Assembly: GCA_038131365.1 (NCBI GenBank)
Contig: JAYPPH010000005.1
Coordinates: forward strand, 310,001 to 374,000
Origin: Marisalimonas marina
GTDB taxonomy: Bacteria > Pseudomonadota > Alphaproteobacteria > Puniceispirillales > Marisalimonadaceae
Direction of reading: 5' to 3'
DNA length: 64,000 nt
Positions 33,176-42,233 of the stretch are shown in pieces; position 1 is the stretch's first letter, and each line of letters begins with the position of its first letter. A program made the translations under genes and the position numbers. The notes under the pieces were generated by a model. It saw only the letters and a program-made list of their open reading frames with translations, did not search any database and was not told where the DNA came from.

Positions 33176-36127
33176 TTAAATTATATTCTTATCAAGAAAC
33201 TTGGCAAGGTGTATTGCTTGAATATTTAAGCCATCTTTAATTTGGCATCTGCATGAGGTTCCATCTGCAATTACTTTGACATTAGCCTTATATTTTTTTA
33301 TCGCTGGGAAAAGTTTATCATTCGCCATTTTCATAGAAATATCGTAGGTATCTTTATCATAACCAAAGGCACCTGCCATACCGCAACAACTTGTATTAAT
33401 GGTTTCAAATGTCAATTCTGGAACTTTGTTTAAGATTTGTTCAATTGGCTTTACGACATCAAATGCTTTTTGGTGGCAATGTCCGTGAATGAGAATTTTT
33501 TCATTTAGACTTTTAAATTTAACATTTTTAATATTTTTGACCAACAACTCTTCAAATGTAAAAGAGTTTTCTTTTAATAAATCTGAGCTTTGACTTTGGA
33601 TTAAAGAAGGCAATTCATCTCTGAAGGATAATATGCATGATGGTTCCAAGCCAACTACAGAAATTCCCTTTTTTAAATATGGCTCAAAAGTTGTTAATAT
33701 TTTCTCGATTTCAAATCGAGCTTGATCAACTAAGCCATTACTTAAATAAGTTCTTCCACAACAGAGTGGATTACTACTATTTTGAGACACTGGAATGAAG
33801 GGGTAATACCCAGCCGCTCGTAAAACGTTAATAGCCGATCTTACGTTTTCTGGTTCATAATACCTATTAAAAGTATCTACAAATAATATTACAGGTATTT
33901 TGGTATCATTTTCATCAACTGAATTAGGTAGTTCACTATCTTTAAAAAAATCCTGACGCCATTTTGGTAATTTTCTTTTTGCAGTAAAACCAAAGAGTAC
34001 TTCACTTATTTTGGCTAGGCCCGGTATTTGATCTCTAAGATTAAAAAATATAGAAAATTTTGATGCTATAGGCGCGTATTTAGGCAAATATGAAACGAGC
34101 TTGTCTTTAATATTTAATCCTTTTTGTTGATATTTTAAATGAGAATATTCAATTTTCATTTTGGCCATATCAACACCGGTTGGACATTCTCTTTTACAAG
34201 CTTTACATGACACACAAAGTTGCATGGTATCTGACATTTCTTTTCCATACATAGCTTGTTTTCCAAGTTGTCCTGAAATAGCTAATCTAAGAGTATTAGC
34301 TCTGCCTCTAGTAGAATCTTTTTCATCTCTAGTTGCTCTGAATGATGGACACATCACGCCTCCATCCAATTTCCTACAAGCTCCATTATTGTTACACATC
34401 TCAATTGCACCTTGAAATCCTCCCGAATTTCCTGTCCAAGAAGACCAATCTAATATGGTATTTATATTCTCAGAATTGTAAGAGGGGGCATATCTAAAAT
34501 ATTCCCTAGTATCCAATTTTGGAGCATCAATAATTTTCCCTGGGTTAAAAATACAAGTTGGGTCAAATGAGTTTTTTACAATCTTAAATAAATCAATCAT
34601 TTTTTTACCAAACATGATCTCATTAAATTCGGATCTGGCTATTCCATCACCGTGTTCACCTGAATAAGAGCCTTTGAATTTTTTTACAAGGGCGCTTGTT
34701 TCATTGGCTATATTCCTCATTTTAGAAACGTCATCTTGTAATTTCATATTAAGAACTGGTCTTACGTGAAGACAACCAACTGAGGCATGAGCGTACCAAG
34801 TTCCTTTTGTATTATATTTATCAAAAATTTTGTTTAAACCATGTGTGTACTCAGCTAAATCTTTTAGTTCAACAGCACAGTCTTCTATAAATGACACAGG
34901 TTTTGCATCTTGTTTCATCGACATCATTATATTGAGACCAGACTTTCTCATCTCACTAACTTTAGATTGAAGTTGACTATCAATAACATCGATAACGCCT
35001 CCAATTTTTTTATTACCGCTCCAAGAAAATCCAAGATCTCTCATTAGTTGGTGAAGTTTTTTTAGCCTCTGGTGGTTTTCTTCCATATTCTCTTCGGCAA
35101 ATTCTACTAACAATAATGACTCTGGGTTTCCTTTAACAACGGCTTCAACAGTCGGTTTGAAAATATCAATTTTCCTAGCTAATGCTATCATTGTATCATC
35201 TACCAGTTCTACAGCTACAGGGTCTAATGGTACAATGTGTTGGGCAGCATCCATGGCTTCATAAAAGCTAGGAAAATGACAAATTCCCATAATTTTTTTT
35301 GATGGAAGAGGGGATAGTTTCAATTTTATTGAAGCTGAATATGCCAATGTCCCCTCAGAGCCAACTAGTAAATGTGATAAATTTATACCGTCACCAATTT
35401 TACCGTTTGGCCTATTGGCCATGGCATCATAGATTAAGGCCTCAATATTGTACCCACCAACACGTCTAAGAACTTTTGGAAATTTTGAGAGTATTTCATG
35501 TTTATTGTCGTTAGCAAGTTTAATTAGCTTTGATATAATACTAGGTGCAAATTCTTTTGATGATAAAATATTTTTCTCATCCAGCTTGCCAAAATTATAG
35601 ACCGAGCCATCTGATAATATTGCCTCAATTTCGAGGACATTGTCTCTCATCATACCATACCTGATTGACCGTCCCCCACAACTATTATTCCCAGCCATGC
35701 CACCAATTGTTGCTCTACTTGATGTCGAAACATCTACTGGAAACCAGAGGCCATAAGGCTTCAGGAATCTGTTAAGCTCATCGAGAACAATCCCTGGCTC
35801 TACGATGCATGTCATATTATCCTTATCAAAATCCAAAATTTTATTCAGATATTTAGAATTATCTATAACAATTGCTTTGTTTACAGTTTGGCCGCATTGT
35901 GATGTGCCTCCACCCCTAGCGAGTAATGGAATATTATTTTCTCTTGAATAATTTACTGTTTCAATCAAGTCTTTTTTTGTTTTTGGAACTAAAACACCGT
36001 GAGGCATCATTTGATAAATTGAGGCGTCGGTTGCGTATCTTCCGCGAGTAAAATGATCGTTGTAAACCTCTCCAGAGGTTTTGTTTTTTAAGGTATTTAA
36101 CAACTCGTCTATATTACCGTCTGGCAT
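33176..36127 (-). CDS. YdiJ-like FAD- and Fe-S-containing 2-hydroxyacid dehydrogenase
   Basis: A 983-residue fusion. The N-terminal FAD-binding domain (about 40-260) has LLARGGGTSQCGQTVN and IGGMAGNNSCGGRSIRYG; the FAD-oxidase C-terminal domain runs to about 540 with SGEHGDGIARSEFN; an Fe-S domain (about 590-690) contains CVSCKACKRECPTGVDM; and a GlpC-like segment carries CCGRTYLSNG, GHCHQKA and SCCGMAGAFGY. This architecture is that of E. coli YdiJ, which oxidises D-2-hydroxyglutarate, and of D-lactate dehydrogenase relatives. It would feed electrons from a D-2-hydroxy acid to the respiratory chain. It runs opposite to sgaA, with a shared 125-base intergenic region. Confidence 0.86.
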   Translation of the reverse strand: MPDGNIDELLNTLKNKTSGEVYNDHFTRGRYATDASIYQMMPHGVLVPKTKKDLIETVNYSRENNIPLLARGGGTSQCGQTVNKAIVIDNSKYLNKILDFDKDNMTCIVEPGIVLDELNRFLKPYGLWFPVDVSTSSRATIGGMAGNNSCGGRSIRYGMMRDNVLEIEAILSDGSVYNFGKLDEKNILSSKEFAPSIISKLIKLANDNKHEILSKFPKVLRRVGGYNIEALIYDAMANRPNGKIGDGINLSHLLVGSEGTLAYSASIKLKLSPLPSKKIMGICHFPSFYEAMDAAQHIVPLDPVAVELVDDTMIALARKIDIFKPTVEAVVKGNPESLLLVEFAEENMEENHQRLKKLHQLMRDLGFSWSGNKKIGGVIDVIDSQLQSKVSEMRKSGLNIMMSMKQDAKPVSFIEDCAVELKDLAEYTHGLNKIFDKYNTKGTWYAHASVGCLHVRPVLNMKLQDDVSKMRNIANETSALVKKFKGSYSGEHGDGIARSEFNEIMFGKKMIDLFKIVKNSFDPTCIFNPGKIIDAPKLDTREYFRYAPSYNSENINTILDWSSWTGNSGGFQGAIEMCNNNGACRKLDGGVMCPSFRATRDEKDSTRGRANTLRLAISGQLGKQAMYGKEMSDTMQLCVSCKACKRECPTGVDMAKMKIEYSHLKYQQKGLNIKDKLVSYLPKYAPIASKFSIFFNLRDQIPGLAKISEVLFGFTAKRKLPKWRQDFFKDSELPNSVDENDTKIPVILFVDTFNRYYEPENVRSAINVLRAAGYYPFIPVSQNSSNPLCCGRTYLSNGLVDQARFEIEKILTTFEPYLKKGISVVGLEPSCILSFRDELPSLIQSQSSDLLKENSFTFEELLVKNIKNVKFKSLNEKILIHGHCHQKAFDVVKPIEQILNKVPELTFETINTSCCGMAGAFGYDKDTYDISMKMANDKLFPAIKKYKANVKVIADGTSCRCQIKDGLNIQAIHLAKFLDKNII

Positions 36128-36252
36128 TTAAAAACCTTTATGTAAAAATAAATTCTATATGGAATGTTTATAATAATAAGTGTATACAGTATTTAATAAA
36201 TATCTCAATTTTTTCATTTAAAGATTAGATTTACACCAAGGAATTTTAAAAT
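36128..36252. promoter_or_regulatory. Divergent promoter region with a TGTATACA palindrome
   Basis: This space between two divergent genes holds an 8-base perfect palindrome TGTATACA at 36181-36188 and the AAGGAA ribosome binding site of the rightward gene (36237-36242). The palindrome resembles GntR-type half sites, but no GntR regulator is in the window, so the assignment is weak. Confidence 0.35.
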
Positions 36253-37425
36253 ATGGTTAAAAAATACATGCCAGGTAAACATTTTTTACAATTGCCTGGT
36301 CCTTCCAATGTACCTGATAGAATTTTAAGAGCTATGGATTATCCAACGATTGACCATAGAGGCCCTGATTTCACTGTTTTAGCTCATGAGTGCTTAGATG
36401 GAATGAAAGGTATTTTTAAGACCAAATCTGATGTAATTATTTATCCAGCTTCAGGAACTGGTGCTTGGGAGGCTGCGTTAGTAAATGTTCTCGAAGAAGG
36501 TGATCTTGTTTTAATGGTAGAAACAGGGCATTTTGCATCATTGTGGAATAAAATGGCTTTAAAACTTGGCATTAAGACAGAATTTTTAGAAACTGACTGG
36601 AGAAGGGGAGTAGAACCTGAAAAACTTTTAGATAGGTTAAAAAAAGATACTGAAAATAAAATCAAAGCTGTATGCGTGGTTCATAACGAAACCTCTACTG
36701 GCAGCACGTCAAGAATTAACGAAGTAAGACAAGCCATTAATTCTGCTAATCATGAAGCGCTATTAATGGTAGATACGATTTCTGGATTAGCTTCAATGGA
36801 ATATAAACATGATGAATGGGGAGTCGATGTAACAGTGTCGGGTTCCCAAAAAGGACTGATGCTACCGCCTGGTCTATCATTTAACGCTGTGTCTGAAAAA
36901 GCTAAGTTGACCGCAAAAAAATCAAAAATGAAAAGATCCTATTGGGATTGGCATGAACAAATAGAAGCTAATAAGCAGGGATCTTTCCCTTATACGCCGG
37001 CTACAAATCTTTTATATGGTCTCAAAGAAGCAATTGTAATGCTTCATGAAGAAGGTTTAGATAACGTTTTTAAAAGGCATGACCGGCATGCAAAGGCAAC
37101 TAGGGAAGCTGTGCAGGCTTGGGGATTAGAAGTTCTCTGTGAGGAAGAAAAAGATTATTCTAGTGTTTTAACAGCTGTAATAATGCCTAATGGATACAAT
37201 GCAGATGAATTTAGAAAAGTAATTCTAGAAAACTTTAATATGTCGCTGGGTAATGGACTTTCAAAACTTGCTGGTAAAGTTTTTAGAATAGGCCATTTAG
37301 GAGATTTTAATGATTTAATGCTAATGGGAACTTTAAGCGGGATAGAGATGGGTCTCTCAATGGCAGAAATTCCTCATCAAAAAGGGGGATTAGATAGGGC
37401 TGCGACAGTCCTATCCAATAGCTAA
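36253..37425 (+). CDS. sgaA: Serine-glyoxylate aminotransferase
   Basis: A 390-residue class V PLP aminotransferase. GRR-like early residues LQLPGPSNVPDRIL, the VVHNETSTGS stretch near 143-151, DTISGLASMEY, and VSGSQKGLMLPPGL with the PLP-binding Lys200 are those of AGT/SgaA proteins. The enzyme transfers the amino group of serine to glyoxylate, giving glycine and hydroxypyruvate. It is a logical sink for the glyoxylate released by AllA in the purine pathway 20 kb away. RBS is AAGGAA. Alanine- or aspartate-glyoxylate specificity cannot be excluded. Confidence 0.9.
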   Translation: MVKKYMPGKHFLQLPGPSNVPDRILRAMDYPTIDHRGPDFTVLAHECLDGMKGIFKTKSDVIIYPASGTGAWEAALVNVLEEGDLVLMVETGHFASLWNKMALKLGIKTEFLETDWRRGVEPEKLLDRLKKDTENKIKAVCVVHNETSTGSTSRINEVRQAINSANHEALLMVDTISGLASMEYKHDEWGVDVTVSGSQKGLMLPPGLSFNAVSEKAKLTAKKSKMKRSYWDWHEQIEANKQGSFPYTPATNLLYGLKEAIVMLHEEGLDNVFKRHDRHAKATREAVQAWGLEVLCEEEKDYSSVLTAVIMPNGYNADEFRKVILENFNMSLGNGLSKLAGKVFRIGHLGDFNDLMLMGTLSGIEMGLSMAEIPHQKGGLDRAATVLSNS

Positions 37426-37521
37426 ATTTGTAATATTTATTTTTTAACTTTATAATTAAGAGTATAAAAATGATTTGTTACAACGTGTTATAAATATAAG
37501 TTTAATGATAAAAGGTACAAA

Positions 37522-37908
37522 ATGATTGTTTTAAAATATTTTTCAATTTTAATATCTATGCTTTTACTTTCTTCACAAAGTTTTGCAAAAGAAACTAAAT
37601 ATACTTGCAAACCTAAAAGTGCTGCTGCCGTTAGGTCTAATGGTATTCAAGTTTTTAAAATTACCGGTGATGAAAAGCCTGTTCAAATTACAATTCAAGA
37701 TGGTAAAGGAACGGAGTCTGGTTATTTTTTAGTTAATAAATCTAAATATGAGATATTAGACCTTGGTACTGGAAAAGCTTATGCTTTTGATAGAAATGAA
37801 CCATGGACACATATTCAAGATATTTTCTTTTTAGATAACAATGTTTTGTCTTTTGTATTAGCTGCAAATGCTTCTATTACAAGGTATATGTGTAATCAAT
37901 CTAAATGA
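37522..37908 (+). CDS. Small exported protein of unknown function
   Basis: A 128-residue product with a clear signal peptide (MIVLKYFSILISMLLLSSQS, cleavage after FAK or FA). The mature part has only two cysteines, one near its start (YTCKP) and one near its end (YMCNQ), placed to close the chain as a disulfide. The interior is rich in alternating hydrophobic and polar residues, suggesting a beta-rich fold. I recognise no family. It is separated from sgaA by 96 bases and from the Ldh2 gene by 57 bases, so it is probably independently transcribed. A periplasmic role is likely. Confidence 0.7.
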   Translation: MIVLKYFSILISMLLLSSQSFAKETKYTCKPKSAAAVRSNGIQVFKITGDEKPVQITIQDGKGTESGYFLVNKSKYEILDLGTGKAYAFDRNEPWTHIQDIFFLDNNVLSFVLAANASITRYMCNQSK

Positions 37909-37965
37909 TTAACTCTAATAATGTTTTTAAAATTTGAAACATAATAAAAAATTATAAAGATTAAG

Positions 37966-38992
37966 ATGCACACTCAATCACAATTAATAAAATTTTGCAC
38001 ATCAGTTTTTGTCAAGTTAGGGATGGATGAAGACAAAGCAAAAGATACTTCAGAAATATTAATTGAGGCTGATATGATGGGCCATTCCACCCATGGTGTA
38101 AGGCTTTTACCATTATATATAAAAGATATTGAAGCAGGAAATATGACTGTCGTGGGTGACGAAGAGACAGTTAAAGACACTGGTAGTTGTTTGACAATAA
38201 ATGGTAATCATTTACCTGGTATATGGTTAACAAAAAAATTTCTTAATCTAGCGGCCGAGCGTGCAAAAGTTTATGGCACGTCAACGGTTCTTTTAAAAAA
38301 CAGTCATCACAATGGTGCTTTAGCTGCATATATGCTTCCAATTGTAAATCAAGGTTTGGTACCTATAATAAAAAGTTCTGTACCATCATCTGCTACAGTT
38401 GCACCATTTGGTGGAACTAAACCCTTACTGACACCAGATCCAATGGCTATAGCTTATCCCACAAATGAGGATCCAGTTATAATTGATATTAGTGCTTCAA
38501 TCACGACTAACAATATGATTGCTGATAAAATTGTTAAAAATGAGCTTTTTGAATTTAACTGTTTATTAACATCTGAGGGTTTACCAACTAACGATCCAAA
38601 GAAGTGCAAGATAAAAATGGAACCGTAATGCCATTAGGAGGACTTGAATATGGTCATAAAGGTTTTGGTTTGGCGCTTGGAATAGAGGCTTTGTCCCAAG
38701 GCTTGTCAGGCTCAGGAAGGAGCAAAAGCCTAAATTCATGAACCTTTCTACATTCATTCAGGTCATTGACCCTGAAGCTTTTTCAGGCTTGTCCGTATTT
38801 AAGAATGAAATGAGTTTTCTAACAGAGCAATGTTTAAAAAATCCTCCAATAGATAATAATAATAAGGTAAGAATGCCTGGACATTCAGCTATGAGAAAAA
38901 GAAAAAAAGCTATTAAAGAAGGTATTATACTAAGTCCTGAAACAAATAATACTTTAAAGGAGATTTCAAAGAAATTTGAAATATATCTTTAA
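37966..38992 (+). pseudogene. Ldh2-family dehydrogenase broken by two one-base frameshifts
   Basis: Three reading frames join into one Ldh2-type protein of about 342 residues. The first frame (to about 38600) shows EADMMGHSTHGVRLLP, NSHHNGALAAYMLP and VAPFGGTKPLLTPDPMAIAYP. The middle frame (from about 38598) gives DKNGTVMPLGGLEYGHKGFG, the conserved cofactor segment. The third frame begins near 38724 and reads STFIQVIDPEAFSG to the stop. Both breaks fall in or next to short A runs (38598-38600 and 38724-38727) and each is repaired by adding one A. Either sequencing indels or a decaying gene. If intact it would oxidise a 2-hydroxy acid. Confidence 0.82.
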
Positions 38993-38999
38993 TATTTTT

Positions 39000-39449
39000 T
39001 TACCTTCCTCTCCATTGACTTATTTCGCCTAGGAGCTCAAGAAGCTTTTTTAGTTTATCCTCACCATAACGTTTTTGAATAGATTTATATATTAAATCCA
39101 TGTCAGGAGCTACTTTCTTAAGCATATCTTCACCAAGAGTCGTTAGTTTTAGGTTGATACGACGGCCATCATCAGGATCAACAAACTTTGTAATAAAGTT
39201 TTCGTTTTCAAGTTTATTTATAATTCTTGATAAGCTTGGTGCTAAAATACAAGCATCAAAAGCAACTTGTCCTGCATCTGAACAACCTTTTTCTCCTAAA
39301 ACTCTCAACACTCTCCATTGTTGTTCAGTAAAACCATATTTCATTAGTATTGGTCTTACTGATAACATCATTGACTCTCTGGCTCTTAACAAGGCAATAG
39401 TAAGAGACTGGCTTGTTTCAGGATAATATTTATTATCTGTTTTATTAAT
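39000..39449 (-). CDS. HpaR-like MarR family regulator, apparently starting at ATT
   Basis: A winged-helix regulator of 149 residues. It has the HpaR signature FTEQQWRVLRVL, then ACILAPSLSRIINKLE for the recognition helix and DPDDGRRINLKLT for the wing. The first ATG/GTG/TTG in frame is a TTG at 39392, but homologues extend further. The upstream frame encodes YYPETSQSLTIALLRARESM, with SQSLTIALLRARE matching the HpaR N-terminus. Between the stop at 39489-39491 and 39392 there is no ATG, GTG or TTG. GGGGGAGG at 39457-39464 lies seven bases before an ATT at 39449-39447. I therefore place the start at ATT. It is divergent from the HpaI-like aldolase, its probable target. Confidence 0.72.
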   Translation of the reverse strand: MNKTDNKYYPETSQSLTIALLRARESMMLSVRPILMKYGFTEQQWRVLRVLGEKGCSDAGQVAFDACILAPSLSRIINKLENENFITKFVDPDDGRRINLKLTTLGEDMLKKVAPDMDLIYKSIQKRYGEDKLKKLLELLGEISQWRGR

Positions 39450-39468
39450 TTGCTTACCTCCCCCAAGG
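39447..39468 (-). promoter_or_regulatory. Very strong Shine-Dalgarno site deciding an ATT start
   Basis: The 12-base CCTTGGGGGAGG (39468-39457 on the minus strand) precedes ATT (39449-39447) by seven bases. The same 12 bases occur at 44807-44818 on the plus strand. No conventional start codon is within range, which is the basis for the ATT call of the MarR gene. Confidence 0.5.
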
Positions 39469-39492
39469 TTAGTTAAGAAATGAAGATGTTAT

Positions 39493-39524
39493 AAGTATAC
39501 ATATGTTTGAATAAAAATATACTT
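39493..39524. promoter_or_regulatory. Inverted repeat in the marR/hpaI divergent region
   Basis: AAGTATA (39493-39499) and TATACTT (39518-39524) flank 18 bases in the space between the MarR gene and the HpaI-like aldolase gene. It is a reasonable candidate operator for the adjacent regulator, though the sequence is AT-rich and MarR sites are usually more compact. Confidence 0.35.
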
Positions 39525-39587
39525 TTGCAAATATATTTTTTTTTCTTAATAATAAAAGCTTATTATTTAAACAATAGGTTATGATTG

Positions 39588-40361
39588 ATGAAAAATATTG
39601 CGAAAGAAAAAATTTTAAAAAATGAATTGTGTCTCGGGGTAGGACTTAGGCAAACTAGAACTGCTGATATTGGTAAAATTATGTCTACATGTGGTTATGA
39701 TTGGTTATTTATAGACATGGAACATAATAGTATGGATATCGATATCGCATCCCAGATTTCTGTTGCAGCACAAGATGCTGGAATAACACCAATTGTAAGA
39801 GTACCAGATTTTGCTCATCATCATGCAACTAGAGTTTTAGATTGCGGTGCAATGGGAATTGTTTTTCCACATGTTGATGATGCAACGACTGCACAAAGAC
39901 TAGTATCAAATTGTCTATATCCTCCTAACGGTCATAGATCAATGACAGGAGTATTACCTCAATTAGATTTCAAGCAAAAACCAATCGCAGAGGTGGCAAA
40001 GCTAATTAATGACAACATGTTAATAGTAATAATGTTAGAAAGCCCAGAAGCTATTTCAAACGTTGATAGTATCGCAGCAGTAGAAGGTGTTGATGTAATA
40101 TTAATTGGTACTAATGACTTGTGCATGGAGATGGGTATTCCAGGTGATTATAATAACTCTAAAGTTAAAGAAGCCTATAGGAAAGTAATAGAAGCCTGTA
40201 AAAAGCATGGAAAGACCCCTGGTATGGGTGGTGTTTATAATGAAGAACTTATGTCTGAATATATTGGTATGGGTATGAAATTCATATTGTCAGGGTCAGA
40301 CCTTTCATTTATGATGCAATCTGCATCCCAAAGATCAAACAAACTTAGGTCTTTTGTATAA
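39588..40361 (+). CDS. HpcH/HpaI family aldolase
   Basis: A class II, metal-dependent aldolase of about 257 residues. The start KILKNELCLGVGLRQTRTAD, then DWLFIDMEHNSMD with the metal-binding Glu, DCGAMGIVFPHVDDA and MLESPEAISNVD are the HpaI layout. It splits 2-keto-4-hydroxy acids such as 4-hydroxy-2-oxoheptanedioate into pyruvate and an aldehyde. A TTG three bases earlier is possible, but ATG at 39588 fits the AGG site better. The divergent HpaR-like regulator and the OYE-type reductase 23 bases downstream suggest a small aromatic or keto-acid module, although no ring-cleavage genes are present. Confidence 0.88.
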   Translation: MKNIAKEKILKNELCLGVGLRQTRTADIGKIMSTCGYDWLFIDMEHNSMDIDIASQISVAAQDAGITPIVRVPDFAHHHATRVLDCGAMGIVFPHVDDATTAQRLVSNCLYPPNGHRSMTGVLPQLDFKQKPIAEVAKLINDNMLIVIMLESPEAISNVDSIAAVEGVDVILIGTNDLCMEMGIPGDYNNSKVKEAYRKVIEACKKHGKTPGMGGVYNEELMSEYIGMGMKFILSGSDLSFMMQSASQRSNKLRSFV

Positions 40362-40384
40362 TAATTAAATTTTAGGAGTCAATT

Positions 40385-41521
40385 TTGAATAACGTTCCTT
40401 TATTTTCATCTTTTAATGTAAAATCTAAAACATTGAGAAACCGAATAGTTTTATCTCCTATGTGTCAATATAAAGCTAAAGATGGTAAGATAAGTGAATG
40501 GCACTTACAACATTACTCTAGGTTTGCCTTTTCTGGTTTGGGCGCTGCTTTCATCGAAGCTACTGGTGTTTCTCCTGAAGGTAGAATAGGTCATGGATGT
40601 ACTGGTATTTGGAGTGATGACCATATCGTTGGGTTGTCAAAAATTGCTAAGGTTTTTAAAGAATATAACTGTGTAAGTGGTATACAGTTGGCTCATGCCG
40701 GTAGAAAAGCAAGTTTTCTAAGGCCTTGGGATGGTGCATCTCCAATAACCAAAGATGATACTATAGAACCTGCCTGGCAGACGATTGGCCCAAGTGCAAT
40801 TCCTATTAATGAAAAATCTCCAGTCCCCAAAGAAATGACATTAGATGATATAAGAAAAGTTAGAAATGAGTTTAAAGAAGCCGCGCAAAGGGCAGATAAA
40901 GCTGGATTTGATATGATAGAAATTCATGGTGCTCATGGATATCTATTACATTCATTCTTTTCTCCTATTTCGAATAAAAGAGATGATGAATATGGTGGCT
41001 CTTTTGAAAATAGAATTAGATTTGCATTAGAAATCATTGCTGATATTAAATCTGTTTGGCCAGATAACAAGCCTATTTTTTATAGACTTTCATCTATAGA
41101 TGCACCTGGCGAAGGTGCCACATTAGACGACAACGTAAATTTGGCAAAAGCATTAAAGTTGGCGGGAGTAGATGTTGTTGATTGTTCTTCTGGAGGTATT
41201 ACTGGGTCTCCTGTTCTTACAAAATCAAAAATTATTCCAGGTTTTCAAGTTCCATACTCAGAAAAGATTAAAAAAGAAGCTGAAATAAGTTCAATGGCTG
41301 TAGGTGCTATCATCAATGCCGATCAAGCAAATGATATTATTGCTAATGATAGAGCAGACTTAGTAGCAATGGGTAGAGAGTTGCTAGCAGATACTCAATG
41401 GGTATATAAAGCTGCTACTTATTTTAGTTTAGACAACGCAAAAGATTATCTTCCAGATAGTTATTCTTTTTATCTATCTAGAAGAGATGAGTTTTTAGAT
41501 AGAACAGCAAAACCTGCGTAA
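40385..41521 (+). CDS. YqjM-like old yellow enzyme (NADH:flavin oxidoreductase)
   Basis: A 378-residue FMN-dependent ene-reductase of the class III/YqjM type. RIVLSPMCQYKA carries the regulatory Cys near residue 26; QLAHAGRKAS, EIHGAHGYLLHSFFSP with the substrate-binding His pair, and DDEYGGSFENR are conserved. Such enzymes reduce activated C=C bonds, for example alpha,beta-unsaturated ketones, using NADPH. The start is TTG. It lies downstream of the HpaI-like aldolase and is probably co-transcribed. The natural substrate is unknown. Confidence 0.9.
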   Translation: MNNVPLFSSFNVKSKTLRNRIVLSPMCQYKAKDGKISEWHLQHYSRFAFSGLGAAFIEATGVSPEGRIGHGCTGIWSDDHIVGLSKIAKVFKEYNCVSGIQLAHAGRKASFLRPWDGASPITKDDTIEPAWQTIGPSAIPINEKSPVPKEMTLDDIRKVRNEFKEAAQRADKAGFDMIEIHGAHGYLLHSFFSPISNKRDDEYGGSFENRIRFALEIIADIKSVWPDNKPIFYRLSSIDAPGEGATLDDNVNLAKALKLAGVDVVDCSSGGITGSPVLTKSKIIPGFQVPYSEKIKKEAEISSMAVGAIINADQANDIIANDRADLVAMGRELLADTQWVYKAATYFSLDNAKDYLPDSYSFYLSRRDEFLDRTAKPA

Positions 41522-41531
41522 AATTATTTGA

Positions 41532-41855
41532 TTAAGTTTTTATATCGTAAAAATCTACAGGCTTAAGTAATTTGTTTTCCTGAGATTCTAAGGCGCCTAG
41601 TTTAGCGCTTTCTTGGGTATAATTAATCCAATCTTCATCTGCCCACATAGCTGCTCTTTTCTTTTCTCTGTCATCTGCATTCTTGTATACCCATATATGA
41701 GTGTATTCGTTTGGATTACCAGTTTCAGTCGTAGCAAAAAGTAATGGCTGCCCTAAATGTCTAGATTGAGCAGGTTTCCCTTTTTCACTATATAATTTCA
41801 AATGAGCTTTAATTGTCCCAGGCTTGCATCTATAAGTTCTAACATCTAAAAGCAT
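41532..41855 (-). CDS. NIPSNAP-family protein
   Basis: A 107-residue protein with a ferredoxin-like dimeric alpha/beta barrel pattern. DVRTYRCKPGTIKAHLKLY at the start and NEYTHIWVYKNADDREKKRA in the middle match NIPSNAP. Members are putative small-molecule binding or monooxygenase-like proteins found near dehydrogenases. It ends 10 bases from the convergent OYE gene. Confidence 0.85.
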   Translation of the reverse strand: MLLDVRTYRCKPGTIKAHLKLYSEKGKPAQSRHLGQPLLFATTETGNPNEYTHIWVYKNADDREKKRAAMWADEDWINYTQESAKLGALESQENKLLKPVDFYDIKT

Positions 41856-41945
41856 AAATTCCTCACTATTATTTTAGTTAAAAAATTAACTATATATTAT
41901 ATAAATGAAAAATGAAATTAACCTTTAATTTAAAAGATTAATATT

Positions 41946-42233
41946 ATGAGTGTTGGTGAAAAAATTAATACAGAAAATCGAATTGTTATAGAAGCATCCA
42001 GGGTTAGTAGATATCTAGGATATCCAAGAAAAGTACCTATCTGGAGATTAGATTTTTTGTTGCCGCGTACTTGTTACATATATAGAGATGGTGACAACTC
42101 TGATATAGCGCTTGAGATTGAGAATATGAAAGGAAACTCTATTGTCCCTGCATTATCAGCTGAAGAAGCAGAAAGACGATTACGGAGCCTAATTCCTTCT
42201 GTAGAAATTTATGGTGAAATTAATAGGCAATGA
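41946..42233 (+). CDS. Small conserved-looking protein of unknown function
   Basis: A 95-residue product with the distinctive stretch ASRVSRYLGYPRKVPIWRLD and the terminal AEEAERRLRSLIPSVEIYGE. No signal peptide or membrane helix. I do not recognise the family. It overlaps the next gene by four bases (ATGA), so it is translationally coupled to a YaiI-type protein. Its basic and aromatic content would suit nucleic-acid binding, but that is only a guess. Confidence 0.7.
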   Translation: MSVGEKINTENRIVIEASRVSRYLGYPRKVPIWRLDFLLPRTCYIYRDGDNSDIALEIENMKGNSIVPALSAEEAERRLRSLIPSVEIYGEINRQ

